Shown here one piece after another: positions 1 to 9,988 of a DNA stretch of 64,000 bases. The notes below the pieces were generated by a model, which was not told where the DNA came from, did not search any database, and saw nothing but the letters and a program-made list of their open reading frames with translations. The position numbers and the translations under genes were made by a program. The stretch comes from Manis javanica (Eukaryota > Chordata > Mammalia > Pholidota > Manidae), in assembly GCF_040802235.1 (NCBI RefSeq), contig NC_133161.1, forward strand, positions 107,711,001-107,775,000, read 5' to 3'. The stretch's first letter is position 1; each line of letters opens with the position of its first letter.

Positions 1-439
1 TTTGAGCTAGGGCTTTTTTCCTTGGGACTTTTTCTTTGAAGACCTGAGTACTTTGTGAAGAACACAAATGATTATGTTTTTATGCATTATAGGTTGCAAT
101 GAGTCCTTCAGACTCTTAATAAGTCTGTACTTAACAAAAATACTCAGTTTTTTCAGTCCTAATTTATTTTTATGCAGCTGAACATTACACTCAGGCTGGT
201 TTATCTGAGTGTGAGAGGACAGGTGCTAAAGGTGTAGGGCAGCTCCCTTTTGTAAGGACCATGCACTTTATAACTTTTGTAGTTAAACATTATAGAGAGA
301 TAGTTTGGAAATGCCGGCTGAGACTTGAGTTCAGCTAGGAGAGACAGGTAAGCACAGCAAAACAACTTAAGGATTACCCAATAGACAATAGAAAGGACAA
401 CTTTTGAGTAACAGTTTAGTCAGAGGGGCCAGCAGCAGA
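1..439. other. unassigned AT-rich sequence
   Basis: No open frame, RNA gene or repeat family could be assigned. It lies directly 3' (minus strand) of the retroviral integrase remnant that follows, so it may be decayed env or LTR sequence of the same element, but no retroviral motif is visible. Confidence 0.3.
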
Positions 440-2787
440 GAGTTTAATGCCCAGGATGAGAGATTCCATTCCGGCGAGGGCCAGGATCCACGGCGTGCAG
501 GTGTTCATTAGTCAAGAGGGTAATCGTCAGATGCAGAGGCAGAGAGGATCTGAAGGTCTAGCTGGGCTTTCTACTGATGTATTTCTTTGTCCGGAGTATG
601 GGTTCTTCTCACTCTGGAATGATGGACCCATGGAGTGATGCCTGTAACTTTGAGGGCAGTAGTAGTAGTTAGAACAACAATGTGGGGCCCAGTCTATTGA
701 GGTTTGAGGGGATCTCCTTTTCAATTTTTGACCCAGACTGAGTCCCCAGCCTGGAAGGAATGTACTGGGGTCCCTAAGGAGATTGGGGCTCTTTCTATGG
801 TATATTACTGCAGCTTATTTAGGGCGGCTCTTAAGGCTTGGAGCTCTTCTCTTACTCTCTTATCTCCTATCTGGTGTAGGTTCCCAGGGATGCTTCCTAG
901 ACACGGGGGAGGGTGTCCATACACTAATTCAAAAGGGGAAAAGTATTGAGTCCCAGGTGTGCAGTGAGCATGCAGGAAAGCCAGGGGCAGTGAATCTGGC
1001 CACGGGAGGCCAGTTTATTGGCAAAACTTAGTTAGGGTTCCTTTGAGGGTGTGATTTGTTCACTCCACTTTCCCTGAACTTTGTGGCCTATATGCAGTGT
1101 GGAGTTCCCACATAATGTTGAGAGATTTAGTTAAAATCTGTACTGCATCTGCTACAAAGGCAGGTTAGTATTGCTTTTTGAGGAGGGCTTCTAGTGCAGT
1201 TTTTTTTAGGTGGGTGAGCTGATGGTATTTGCTGACTAGATGCCTTCTGGTTACAGTTGGGACAAAGATGTGTCTGTCAGGCAGCAGCCATCATTTTTTT
1301 TTTTTAAGTTAGGGTGGCTCCTTCAGCCATGACCCAGTCCTTTCCTTTCTCAGTGTACTTCGGTGGAGGGGCCTCCACTGGGGGCGTTAGGGCCATGGTG
1401 AGGGAAGGAGCCTTATCTGTTTTTATTGGCTGCTGTTTTAGCTGCCTTATCTGCCAGCTGGTTCCCCTGTGTTATAGGGTTGTTTTCTTTTTGGTGTTCT
1501 TTGCAATGCAGAATTGCTATTTTTCTGGGAGCCAGACAGCCTTGAGGAGTTTTAGTATTGTGCCAGCTGAAAGTTGGAGAAGAATTGGAGTCCCTGTGTG
1601 TTTAAGAGGGACACAACAGTATGTGGGACCTTGACTTTTATTTTTTTGTCTCAGAGTAAGTTTATCTGCTTTTTTTAATGAATAGAACTGTGGCTGCCAG
1701 CGTCCTGAGGCAGGGTGGCCATCCTGCCTCAATTGGGTTTAGTTTTTTTTTTTTTTCTGACAGGTATGCAACTGGCCACTGCCAGGTCCTAACAGTTTAT
1801 GTGAGAACTTCAAGGGCTACTTTTTTTTCATGTATGAAGAGACTAAAGGGCTTTTTTGTATCTGGCAGGCCTAGAGCTGGTCCCTGTTCTGAAGCAGCCT
1901 TTATTTCCAGGAAGGTGACTCTTGCTTCCTTGTCCAGACGGGGTTCTCGGTATGGCACCCTCAGGAGGTTGTAGAGGGGTTTTGCCATTGCCGAGAATCC
2001 AGGAATCCAGATTTTGCAGAACCCGGTGGCCCCCAGGAATTCTCGTATGCCTTTCTTCATCTGGAGCTGGGTCTAGTGCCCTTTCTCCCTGGGTGAGGAG
2101 GAAGCCCAAGTACCAGACTTGCTGCTGGCACATTTGTGCTCTTCTTTATCCTGAGTCTGACAGGAGTTGCAGAAGGGATTTTGTGCCTTTTGCACAATTT
2201 TCCTGGGTGTCACTGGCAAGGAGGAGGTCATCTATGTACTACAGGAGGGTGCAGCGCATGGCTTCCCTTGGAAAGCTGGCAAGGTCTGCAGCCAATGCCC
2301 CTCCAAAGAGAGTGGGTGAGTTCTTGAACTCTTGTGGAAGCTGCGACCATGTTGACTGCATCTGCCGTCCTGTATCCAGTTCAGTTCATTCGAAGACAAA
2401 TAAGAGCTGGCTTTGGGGGGCCAGCCAGAGGCAGAAAAAAGCATCTTTTAAGTTTAGGCAAGTGAACCATTTGGCAGACCCTGGGATATGGCTGAGGAGG
2501 GTGTACGGGTTTGGGACCACAGGGTGTAAAGAGACAGTCACTCAGTTAATGGCTTACAGGTCTTGAACAGGCTGGTGCCCTCCTCCTGGCTTTTTGACTG
2601 GTAGAAGCAGGGTGTTCCAGGATGACTGACTCTTGGTTAGAATGCCCGCCTCTCTGAGTCTGATCAGTGTTCCTGGATGCCTGCTCTCACCTCTGGTGAG
2701 AGGGAGTACTGCCACTGTCTCTGTGGCTGGGTCCCCAGTGTGAATTCTGCAATGACAGGGGCTCAGTTACGAGCAAGTCCAGGTGGG
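440..2787 (-). pseudogene. class I (gammaretrovirus-like) ERV pol remnant
   Basis: Read on the minus strand, this holds a decayed reverse transcriptase, RNase H and integrase. From 2787 downward the translated pieces match the RT fingers (VKKPGGG), the LNLKDAFF block and the catalytic YIDD at 2227-2238. The codon just before YIDD is a TAG stop. Around 1800-2060 comes the RT to RNase H connection (REFLGATGFCKIWIPGF and a KPFSLFIHE block). Around 530-700 is the integrase C-terminal block ending in HHSRV. There are many stops and frameshifts, and no LTR or primer site was found on either side. The element is an old insertion truncated at both ends; the exact left edge is uncertain. Confidence 0.75.
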
Positions 2788-4298
2788 TTGTCTCTGTTTT
2801 TATTTGATCGTTGAGCCATTGATTATTTAGGAGCATGTTATTAAACTTCCATGTGTTTGTGGGCTTTTTCATTTTCTTTGTGTAATTTATTTCTAGTTTT
2901 ATACCTTTGTGATCTGAGAAGCTGGTTGGTACAATTTCAATCTTTTTTAATTTACTGAGGTTCTTTTTGTGGCCTAGTACATGATCTGTTCTTGAAAATG
3001 TTTCATGTGCTCTTGAGAAGAATGTGTATCCTGTTGCTTTTGGATGGAGTGTTCTGTAGATGTCCATTAGGTCCATCTGTTCTAATACATTGTTCAGTGC
3101 CTCTGTCTCTTTATTTATTTTCTGTCTGGTTGATCTGTCCTTTGGATGGAGTGGTGTGTTGAAGTCTCCTAAAATGAATGCATTGCATTTTATTTCCCTC
3201 TTTAATTCTGTTAGTATTTGTCTCACATATGTAGGTGATCCTGTGTTGGGTGCATAGATATTTGTAATCATTATATCCTCTTGTTGGACTGACACCTTTA
3301 TCATTATGTAATGTCCTTCTTTGTCTCTTGTGACTTTCTTTCTTTTGAAGTCTATTTTGTCTGATACAAGTACTGCAACTCCTGCTTTTTTCTCCCTGTT
3401 GGTTGCATGAAATATCTTTTTCCATCCCTTTGTTTTCGGTCTGTGTATGTATTTGGGTTTGAAGTGAGTCTGTTGTAGGCAGCATATAGACGGGTCTTGT
3501 TTTTTTATCCACTCAGTAACTCTACGTCTTTTGATTGGTGCATTCAGACTATTTACATTTAGGGTGATTATTGATAGGTATGTACTTATTGCCATTGCAG
3601 GCTTTAGATTCATGGTTACCAAAGGTTCAAGAGTAATTCCCTTACTATCTAACAGTCTAATTTAACTCACTTCGTATGCTATTACAAACACAACCTAAAG
3701 GTTCTTTTTTTCCCCTTCCTTTTTCTTCCTCCTCCATTCTTTGTATTTTATGACTCATATTCTGTACTCTTTGTCTATCCCTTGGGTGACATCTTTTTAG
3801 CCTTAGGAATACTTCCATCTATAGGAGTCCCTCCTAAATACACTGCATAGGTGCTTTGTGGGATGTAAATTCTCTCAGCTTTTGCTTATCTCAAAATTGT
3901 TTAATCCCTCCTTCAAATCTAAATGATAACCTTGCTGGGTAGAGTATTCTTGGTTCGAGTCCCTTCTGTTTCATTGCATTAAATATATCATACCACTCCC
4001 TTCTGGCCTGTAAGGTTTCTGTTGATGTGTCTGATAATCACCTGATGGGTTTTCCCTTGTATGTGATCTTTTTTCTCTCTCTAACTTCTTTTAAAAGTCT
4101 GTCCTTATCATTCATCTTTGCCATTTTAGCTATTATATGTCTTGATATTGTCTTCCTTGGGTCCCTTGTGTTAGGAGATCTGTGCATCTCCATGGCTTGA
4201 GAGACTACCTCCTTCCCCAGATTGGGGAAGTTTTCAGCAATTACCTTCTCAGTGACACTTTCTATCCCTTTTTTTCTCTCTTTTTCTTCTGGTTTTCA
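2788..4298 (-). mobile_element. truncated L1 fragment (ORF1 C-terminus and ORF2 endonuclease)
   Basis: On the minus strand, 4298 to about 3690 encodes the C-terminal half of L1 ORF1, and 3622 to about 2788 encodes the start of ORF2. The ORF2 part begins with the endonuclease blocks LNVNSLNAPIKRRR, LQQTHFK, GDFNTPL and SDHKGIKLE. The canonical endonuclease residues are partly altered (QETH reads QQTH). The element stops after about 260 ORF2 codons, where it abuts retroviral pol, so it is 5' truncated and its 3' two thirds are missing. A deletion or recombination at the join is more likely than a normal insertion, which would keep the 3' end. Confidence 0.8.
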
Positions 4299-5071
4299 AA
4301 GAACCATTTTTTTGTTTCATACATTTCCTCTCGTTTTACTCTTTTCAGTGTCATTGATTTCTGCTCTTGACTTTATCAGTTCCTTCTTTCTGCTTGTTTC
4401 GGTTTATTTTGCGTGAAGTAGGAACTTAGGTGATGGACTCCAGACCTTTCATCTGTGCTGGTGTGCTGTGAATGCCCCTCTCCACATTGCTTAGCTGCAG
4501 AGCACACACTTGAGTGTTTTGTATTCTTATTTTCATTCAGTTTAGCTCTGTGTTTTTAAAGAATTTCCCGGGTACTTCCTGGCTGACCGCGGCTGACTTA
4601 GAAGTGTGTTGCTGGCTTCCCACTGTTGCTGTCATCTTTCTGTTCCTGAATTCTGTTTCTGTTTGCATCCACTGTGCTCTGGGTACACACTCTCTGATTG
4701 CAGTTATTTGAAATGTGTTGATGTTTGATGGCCCAGGAGTTTGACCTGTCTTGAGGAATGTTACCCATTAAAGATGGATGCACCCTGCTGTCTTCTGTGT
4801 ATGGGGGTGCCCTTGGCTGTCGGCATGCTTCAGGTCTCCTACGCCAAACTGAATGTTGTCTTGCTTCACCTCTAGAGGAGCAACATGAAGCCTTCAGCTG
4901 TCCCGGTGGCCTATCGAACTCTCCCAGCAGCGTCAGTCTCCACTTCATGGTTTTTGAGATTCTGATGGCTGGTGGACACTTTTCAGGCTTTTATGTCTTC
5001 CCGGTGGCCCCATTGTACAATATGTCATTACATGATGCCCTTTCCTTTGCTTTACTTTGTCAGGTAGTATT
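4299..5071 (-). mobile_element. ancient L1 (L1M-type) ORF2 segment, left part
   Basis: The sequence resembles the minus-strand image of an old mammalian L1 ORF2: the region near 4300-4400 matches the part upstream of the RT, and 4580-4850 matches the endonuclease region. It is heavily diverged with no open frame. The same old L1 appears to resume at 25380 beyond the provirus, consistent with the provirus having inserted into it. Assignment is by eye only. Confidence 0.5.
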
Positions 5072-5076
5072 ACAGC
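5072..5076 (+). repeat. 5-bp target site duplication of provirus, left copy
   Basis: ACAGC sits immediately before the 5' LTR, and the identical ACAGC follows the 3' LTR at 25375-25379. A 4-5 bp duplication next to TG...CA LTR ends is what retroviral integrase leaves. Confidence 0.8.
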
Positions 5077-5326
5077 TGAAGGGCCCCCACCAGTAAGATG
5101 GCAAACTTCTGGCTTCTCTTTGGAGTCCTCGATTCCCGCCGGCGCCACCTGAAGCCCAATCACCTCTCGCCCCCCCTCCCAATCCCAGCACTGAGCCAAT
5201 AGCCACCAGCCCCGTAGAAGTAACACCACAATCACCCCATGCCCCTCCCTATGTAACCCAGCACCTTTCCCTAATAAAGCAGAATTCTCCAGTGAATTGC
5301 TGCTGTGTGTCGCTCCTTTCCTTTCA
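5077..5326 (+). repeat. 5' LTR of class I provirus
   Basis: Starts TGAAGGGCC and ends CTTTCA. It carries a TATA-like TATGTAAC near 5250 and the polyadenylation signal AATAAA at 5273-5278. It matches the 3' LTR along its whole length. Confidence 0.92.
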
Positions 5327-5327
5327 T

Positions 5328-5345
5328 TGGTGCCGAAACCTGGGA
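5328..5345 (+). promoter_or_regulatory. retroviral primer binding site, tRNA-Phe type
   Basis: TGGTGCCGAAACCTGGGA begins two bases after the LTR end. It is complementary to the 3' end of mammalian tRNA-Phe at 17 of 18 positions (comparison from memory of the tRNA). This is the site where minus-strand DNA synthesis would start. Confidence 0.8.
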
Positions 5346-5455
5346 GACGGGACACCCCAACTGGGCCCCGTCTTCCCCCTGACACCAGCAGCAGCTTGCC
5401 CTCGTCCTCTTTTTCCGGCACTGGCTCATCACACTCATCACTCCTCTCTGGCCTA

Positions 5456-5464
5456 TAGGTAAGT
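5456..5464 (+). promoter_or_regulatory. probable splice donor in proviral leader
   Basis: TAG|GTAAGT lies about 130 bases after the LTR, where retroviruses place the major donor used to splice the env message. It fits the consensus well; use cannot be shown from sequence. Confidence 0.5.
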
Positions 5465-5568
5465 TTTACCCCGGAGTGGGCCACTCTTCCCCAAGCTATC
5501 ACAGTGCCATTGACTGTGATCATCCGGCAAGGCTCTGACGCTCAGGGATGAGGAGGGAACTCTCCCCG

Positions 5569-5930
5569 CCTCCGGCCTTCACGGCTGCAGCAGATCCTAA
5601 GCTGCCCTCCAACAGCCATAAATTGCCACCTCCGGCCTTCACAGCTGCTGCAGACCCTCAGGCCCCCCTCCAACAGCCATAAATCGCTGCCTCCAGCCTT
5701 CACAGCTGCTGCAGACCCTCAGGCCCCCCCTCCAACAGCCACAAATTGCCGCCTCCGGCATTCACGGCTGCAGCAGACCCTCAGGCCCCCCTCCAACAGC
5801 CATAAATTGCCACCTCCGGCCTTCACAGCTGCTGCAGACCCTCAGGCCCCCCTCCAACAGCCATAAACCCCGCCTCAGGCCTTCACAGCTGCAACAGACC
5901 CTCAGGCCCCTCCTCCAACAGCCATACACG
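5569..5930 (+). repeat. 60-62 bp tandem repeat in proviral leader, about 6 copies
   Basis: Units start at 5569, 5629, 5690, 5752, 5813 and 5873, each opening with a variant of CCTCCGGCCTTCAC and containing CTCCAACAGCCATAAA. Spacing is 60-62 bp and the copies are very similar. The array lies between the splice donor and the gag start, the usual packaging-signal region. Confidence 0.9.
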
Positions 5931-6230
5931 AGGTGACTCCTTTGTGGATGAGAAAGCTCCCTTTTCCCCTTCTTCCTTCCATTCTGCCTGCCGAAATCCG
6001 TTCCGTCCACCGAAAATTCCTAGTACTAGGTACCTCGTGACTCCGGCACTCTGCCTTCTTAGGGAAGTCTGGGTGACGACCCACACTTCCTAAGAAATTC
6101 CGACTCGTATACGAGTTTCCGCAGACCACCAAGGATCATGGGGGACTCCCTTTGTCCCCTTGCAGTCTGCCTCCGGTCTGAGAATATCCGTTCGTCTTCC
6201 CCTGTTTGTCTCCTTCTCTGTCCTTTAGCC

Positions 6231-7770
6231 ATGGGAGCCTCCTCATCCCTCCCTGAAAGTTCACCTCTTGAATGTCTGCTTAAGCATCTGGCTACCCTCT
6301 CCCTGATGCCTGATATAAAACCAAAACGTCTCCGTAAATATTGCTCCCAAGATTGGCCGACATACCCCCTAGACAATAACAACCAATGGCCCCCAGGGGG
6401 AACTCTTGATCCTAACATCACTCGCAATCTCTTTAACTACTGCCAGCGCCTGAAAAAGTGGAAGGAGATTCCCTATATGGAAGCTTTCCACCTCCTCCTC
6501 CCCCCGCCCCTTCCCAAGTTCTCCTAGCCTGCAAGCCGCCGCCCCCACATAAGCCTCCTGTTCACTCCCTTCCCCTTCTTCTCCTACAACAGCCCTTCCC
6601 CCTTCCTCCCTCACCATCTCCTCCTGCATCTCACCTCCTCTGCCTTCGTCCCCCACAGATTAAGCCTGAGCCTTTCAGCCCCCCTTTAACTAGGTCCCGG
6701 GGGCCTCCTCCGTCTTTGCCCTCATCACCTGTTTCTCCCCAGTTAGAGACTGCCTTTGTCCTCTCACATGTTTGTAGAGAGAATGGGAAAGCACCTTCGC
6801 CCATGTCTAAACGCAGCATGGGAAAGCACAAGCTAGAGAACAACTGGTGCAGTCCTTGGAAGTTATCTGTCCACAAAAACATATCTTGTCCTCGAAGATG
6901 AGCCAAGACTCCTCATTCTGAAAATAGGGAGACCTTGAAGATGTGTAGGAACACCACCCCTGCTTCTAGCTATGCCCTTCCCCCACTTGCTGATGTGGCA
7001 GGAATGGAGAACAAAGAACATTCTGTTTATGCATTCCATAAGCAATTAACTGGAGCCCTGCTGTAGCTCAGTTAGTAGAGCATGGGACTCTTAACCTCAG
7101 AGTCATGAGTTCAAGCCCAACTAGAGCAGCAGAGGCAAGCAGCTGGGCTGCTGGCTGGTGACACATGAGTCCGATTCTATCTTTCTTTATTTTCTTTGCC
7201 CGCCTTCCGCAGTTCAGGACCTGCTCGACTAGGCGTGGCTAGACCGCATCACTCCCCCACAGACTGAGCCAGAACCCTTCAGTTCCCCTCAGACTCGGTT
7301 CTGAGGGCCTCCCAAAATTATCGCCCCCCCTCCAGGACGTAGCTTAGACAGACTCACTCAAGCCCTATTATAGTATACCAGCCTTGACCCAGAAACGCCT
7401 GACGGAAGACATGTCCTTATGACATACTTCCTAGCTCAAAGCTACCCCAACATTAAAGCTAAACTCAAAAAGTTAGAACAGGGCCCCGCTACCCCACAGA
7501 CTGAGATCCTAACAGTGGCCTTTAAAGTCTTCCATAACCGGGAGGAGGAGAAAGAACGCCATAAACAAAAGGCTGATCAGGCCAATTTACAAATGTTGGC
7601 CCAGCTGATAAAACCACAACCTGGGCGCCCCTTTAAAACAAGCCCCCGCTAAGAGCTTGTTTCAAGTGCGGAAAAGAGAGACATTGGTCAAGGGCGTGCC
7701 CCTCCCCCAGATCTCCTACCACCCCATGCCCCAGATGCCACAAAAAGGGCCACTGGGGGTCTGATTGCCC
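6231..7770 (+). pseudogene. gag pseudogene of class I provirus
   Basis: The ATG at 6231 opens with MGASSS, a typical myristoylation signal of a retroviral matrix protein. The matrix frame stops at 6525-6527. A proline-rich stretch continues in another frame (6458-6901), as expected for the p12-like spacer. A tRNA-like insertion interrupts at 7055. A capsid remnant with a charged helix follows (7419-7652). After another frameshift come two zinc knuckles of the nucleocapsid, CFKCGKERHWSRAC (from 7658) and CPRCHKKGHWGSDC (7727-7768), both with intact CCHC spacing. At least two frameshifts plus the insertion prevent any Gag product. Confidence 0.85.
7055..7130 (+). tRNA. tRNA-Lys(CTT)-like pseudogene or SINE head
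   Basis: The segment aligns base for base with the body of tRNA-Lys with anticodon CTT: D arm TAGCTCAGTTAGTAGAGC (A box), anticodon loop ACTCTTAAC, and T arm AGTTCAAGCCC (B box). The acceptor and T stems no longer pair well, so it is not a working tRNA gene. It lies inside the gag remnant. No poly(A) tail or clear target duplication is visible, so a retro-tRNA and the 5' end of a tRNA-derived SINE are both possible. Confidence 0.5.
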
Positions 7771-7859
7771 AACCACCCAAAGGGGTGGCTGGACAAACAA
7801 CCCCCATCCTAAGCCCGCCGTAGTGAGGCTGCCACAAGAAGATTGACGGGGCCCGGGGG

Positions 7860-9293
7860 CTTCTTGCCTGATCATTTCCATCAGCAAACAAGAGCCCAGG
7901 GTTACTTTAACTGTAGACGGTCTCCCCATCTTCTTCCTCCTAGATACAGGAGCCACTTTCTCAGTCTTGCGAGAATACCGGGGCCCTACCACGCCTGCCA
8001 TTACTCCTATAGTTGGGGTAAGAGCTAAACAGATTTTCCCATTAACCCCCCCCCTTTTATGCACAATCCAAGACGATCCCATACCTTTCTCCCACTCCTT
8101 CCTGGTTCTGCTCCAGTGTCCCATCCCTTTACTACGACGGGACATCCTTACTCTCCTCCATGTTTCCATAACTATATCCACTCCCACAGCCCCCAGTACT
8201 CCCTTTCTGATGGCCCTCATAGCCGACGACCCCCCTCTACCCAATGAAAGCTCCAGTTCCGCCCTCATACACCCTGTAAATCCCAAAGTTTGAGACATTA
8301 CAAGCCCCTCCGTGGCTCTATGTCCTCCTGCCTCTATCAAATTACGTGACCCCTCTCAGTATATCTGTCAGGTCCAATACCCCCTAACCACCTCAGCCCT
8401 CATAGGCCTCCAACCCATCATTCAAGATCTCTTAAACAAAAATTACCTCAGACCCACTCACTCCCCATTTAATACCCCCATATTAGCTGTTAAAAAAACC
8501 AACAGAACTTTCCGCCTCATCCAAGACCTTCGCCTCATCAACATAGCCGTTGTCCCTATCCATCCCTTAGTTCCAAATCCATATACCCTTTTATCGTGGA
8601 TCCCTGCCTCGGCATCCCACTTCTCAGTCCTAGATCTCAAGGATGCATTTTTCTATCCCTCTAGACCCCTCCTCCCAAGATTTTTTCATCTTCACCTGGA
8701 CGGACCCATACACAAGACATTCTGAACAACTCACTTAGACAGTTTTGCCACAAAGCTTCCGAGATAGTCCCCACATTTTTTGGACAGGTCCTAGCTCAGG
8801 ACCTCAAACAGTTTAATCATGATCACCCAACTCCACCTTATTACAATACATGGACAATCTTCTACTCTGCAGTCCCTCGTGAGAACAGTCTCAACTTGAC
8901 ACTGCCTCCATACTTAACCTTCTAGCTTCCAGAAGTTACCAAGTATCCCTCATCAAAGCTCAAATCTCTTCCTCTCCTGTCACTTACCTCAGATTCCTCC
9001 TGTCTCAACAAAGAAAGTCCATTACCTTAGACAGAAAACGGCTCCTCTCTGACCTGCCCGTTCCCAAAACCAAGACAGAAATCCTTTCCTTTCTAAGCCT
9101 GGCTGAGTATTTTAGAGCGTGGATCCCTAACCTCTCCGTGTTAGCAAGACCCCTATATGACCTCAGCAAGGGCCCCCCCTGAAGAACCATTATCCTCCTC
9201 ACCCCGACACTCCTTCATTAAGCTCTGTCAAGCCCTTGTGGAAGCCCCAGGTCTCCATCTTCCTGATTTGTCGAAGCCCTTCTCATTATACAT
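7860..9293 (+). pseudogene. pro-pol pseudogene (protease and reverse transcriptase) of class I provirus
   Basis: The protease shows LLDTGATFSVL with the DTGA active site at 7943-7954. The RT follows with QYPLTTSALIGLQPII, the VLDLKDAFF block (about 8627) and, near 8850, YMDN where the catalytic motif should be YxDD, so the second catalytic aspartate is Asn. Stops and frameshifts follow. The connection domain up to 9280 reads into the KPFSLY block and is cut by the L1 insertion after 9293. The remainder resumes at 22799. Confidence 0.85.
9283..9293 (+). repeat. 11-bp target site duplication of L1 unit 2, left copy
   Basis: TCATTATACAT here is repeated exactly at 22788-22798, bracketing the whole 13.5-kb L1 block. 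The length suits L1 target-primed insertion. Confidence 0.85.
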
Positions 9294-9307
9294 ACTTTTT
9301 TTTTTTT

Positions 9308-9611
9308 TGAGAGGGCATCTCTCATATAATTGATCAAATGGTTGTTAACAACAATAAAATTCAGTATAGGGGGTTCAATGCTCAATGTACAATCATTAAT
9401 CCATCTCAAGCCTAATTCTCGTCAGTCTCCAACCTTCTGAAGCATAACGAACAAGTTCTTACATAGTGAATAAATTCTTACATGGTGAACAGTACAAGGG
9501 CATTCATCACAGAAACATTCGGTTTTGATCACGCATTATGAACTATAAACAATCAGGTCAAATATGAATATTCATTTGATTTTTATACTTGATTTGTATG
9601 TGGATCCCACA
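9308..9611 (-). repeat. retroviral LTR end of L1 unit 2
   Basis: On the minus strand it begins TGTGGGATCC and ends CCCTCTCA, directly followed by the poly(A) of unit 2. It is about 90 percent or more similar to the LTRs at 9665-9988 and 56537-56853. The AATAAA equivalent has decayed to AATTAT. Confidence 0.8.
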
Positions 9612-9619
9612 TTTCTCCC

Positions 9620-9661
<42 letters not shown>

Positions 9662-9664
9662 TTT
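9620..9664 (+). repeat. (ATT)n microsatellite at unit 1 tail
   Basis: About 13 consecutive ATT repeats followed by a T run. On the minus strand this is an AAT-rich tail after the unit 1 LTR. It marks the boundary between the 3' end of unit 1 and the remaining LTR of unit 2. Confidence 0.9.
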
Positions 9665-9988
9665 TGAGAGGGCATCTCTCATATTTATTGATCAAATGGT
9701 GGTTAACAACAATAAAATTCAGTATAGGGGGGTCAATGCTCAATGTACAATCATTAATCCATCTCAAGCCTAATTCTCGTCAGTCTCCAATCTTCTGAAG
9801 CATAACGAACAAGTTCTTACATGGTGAACGAATTCTTACAGAGTGAATAAATTCTTACATGGTGAACAGTACAAGGGCATTCATCACAGAAACTTTCGGT
9901 TTTGATCATGCAATATGACCTATAAACCATCAGGTCAAATATGAATATTCATTTGATTTTTGTACTTGATTTATATGTTGATCCCACA
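9665..9988 (-). repeat. retroviral LTR at 3' end of L1 unit 1
   Basis: On the minus strand it starts TGTGGGATC right after a purine tract (AGGAGAAA), carries AATAAA (complement of 9684-9689) and ends CCTCTCA about 18 bases later, where the A/AAT tail starts. There is no long U5, as expected if the copied RNA was polyadenylated in this LTR. Confidence 0.8.

Noticed and set aside
7055-7130. Functional tRNA-Lys gene
   Set aside because: Acceptor and T stems have several mismatches, and it sits inside a decayed provirus.
9308-9988. Two tandem LTRs taken as a local duplication of one LTR
   Set aside because: The outer LTR belongs to L1 unit 2 and the inner to unit 1. The sequence beyond 18399 continues the unit 2 TM segment that lacks its LTR, so nesting explains the pair.
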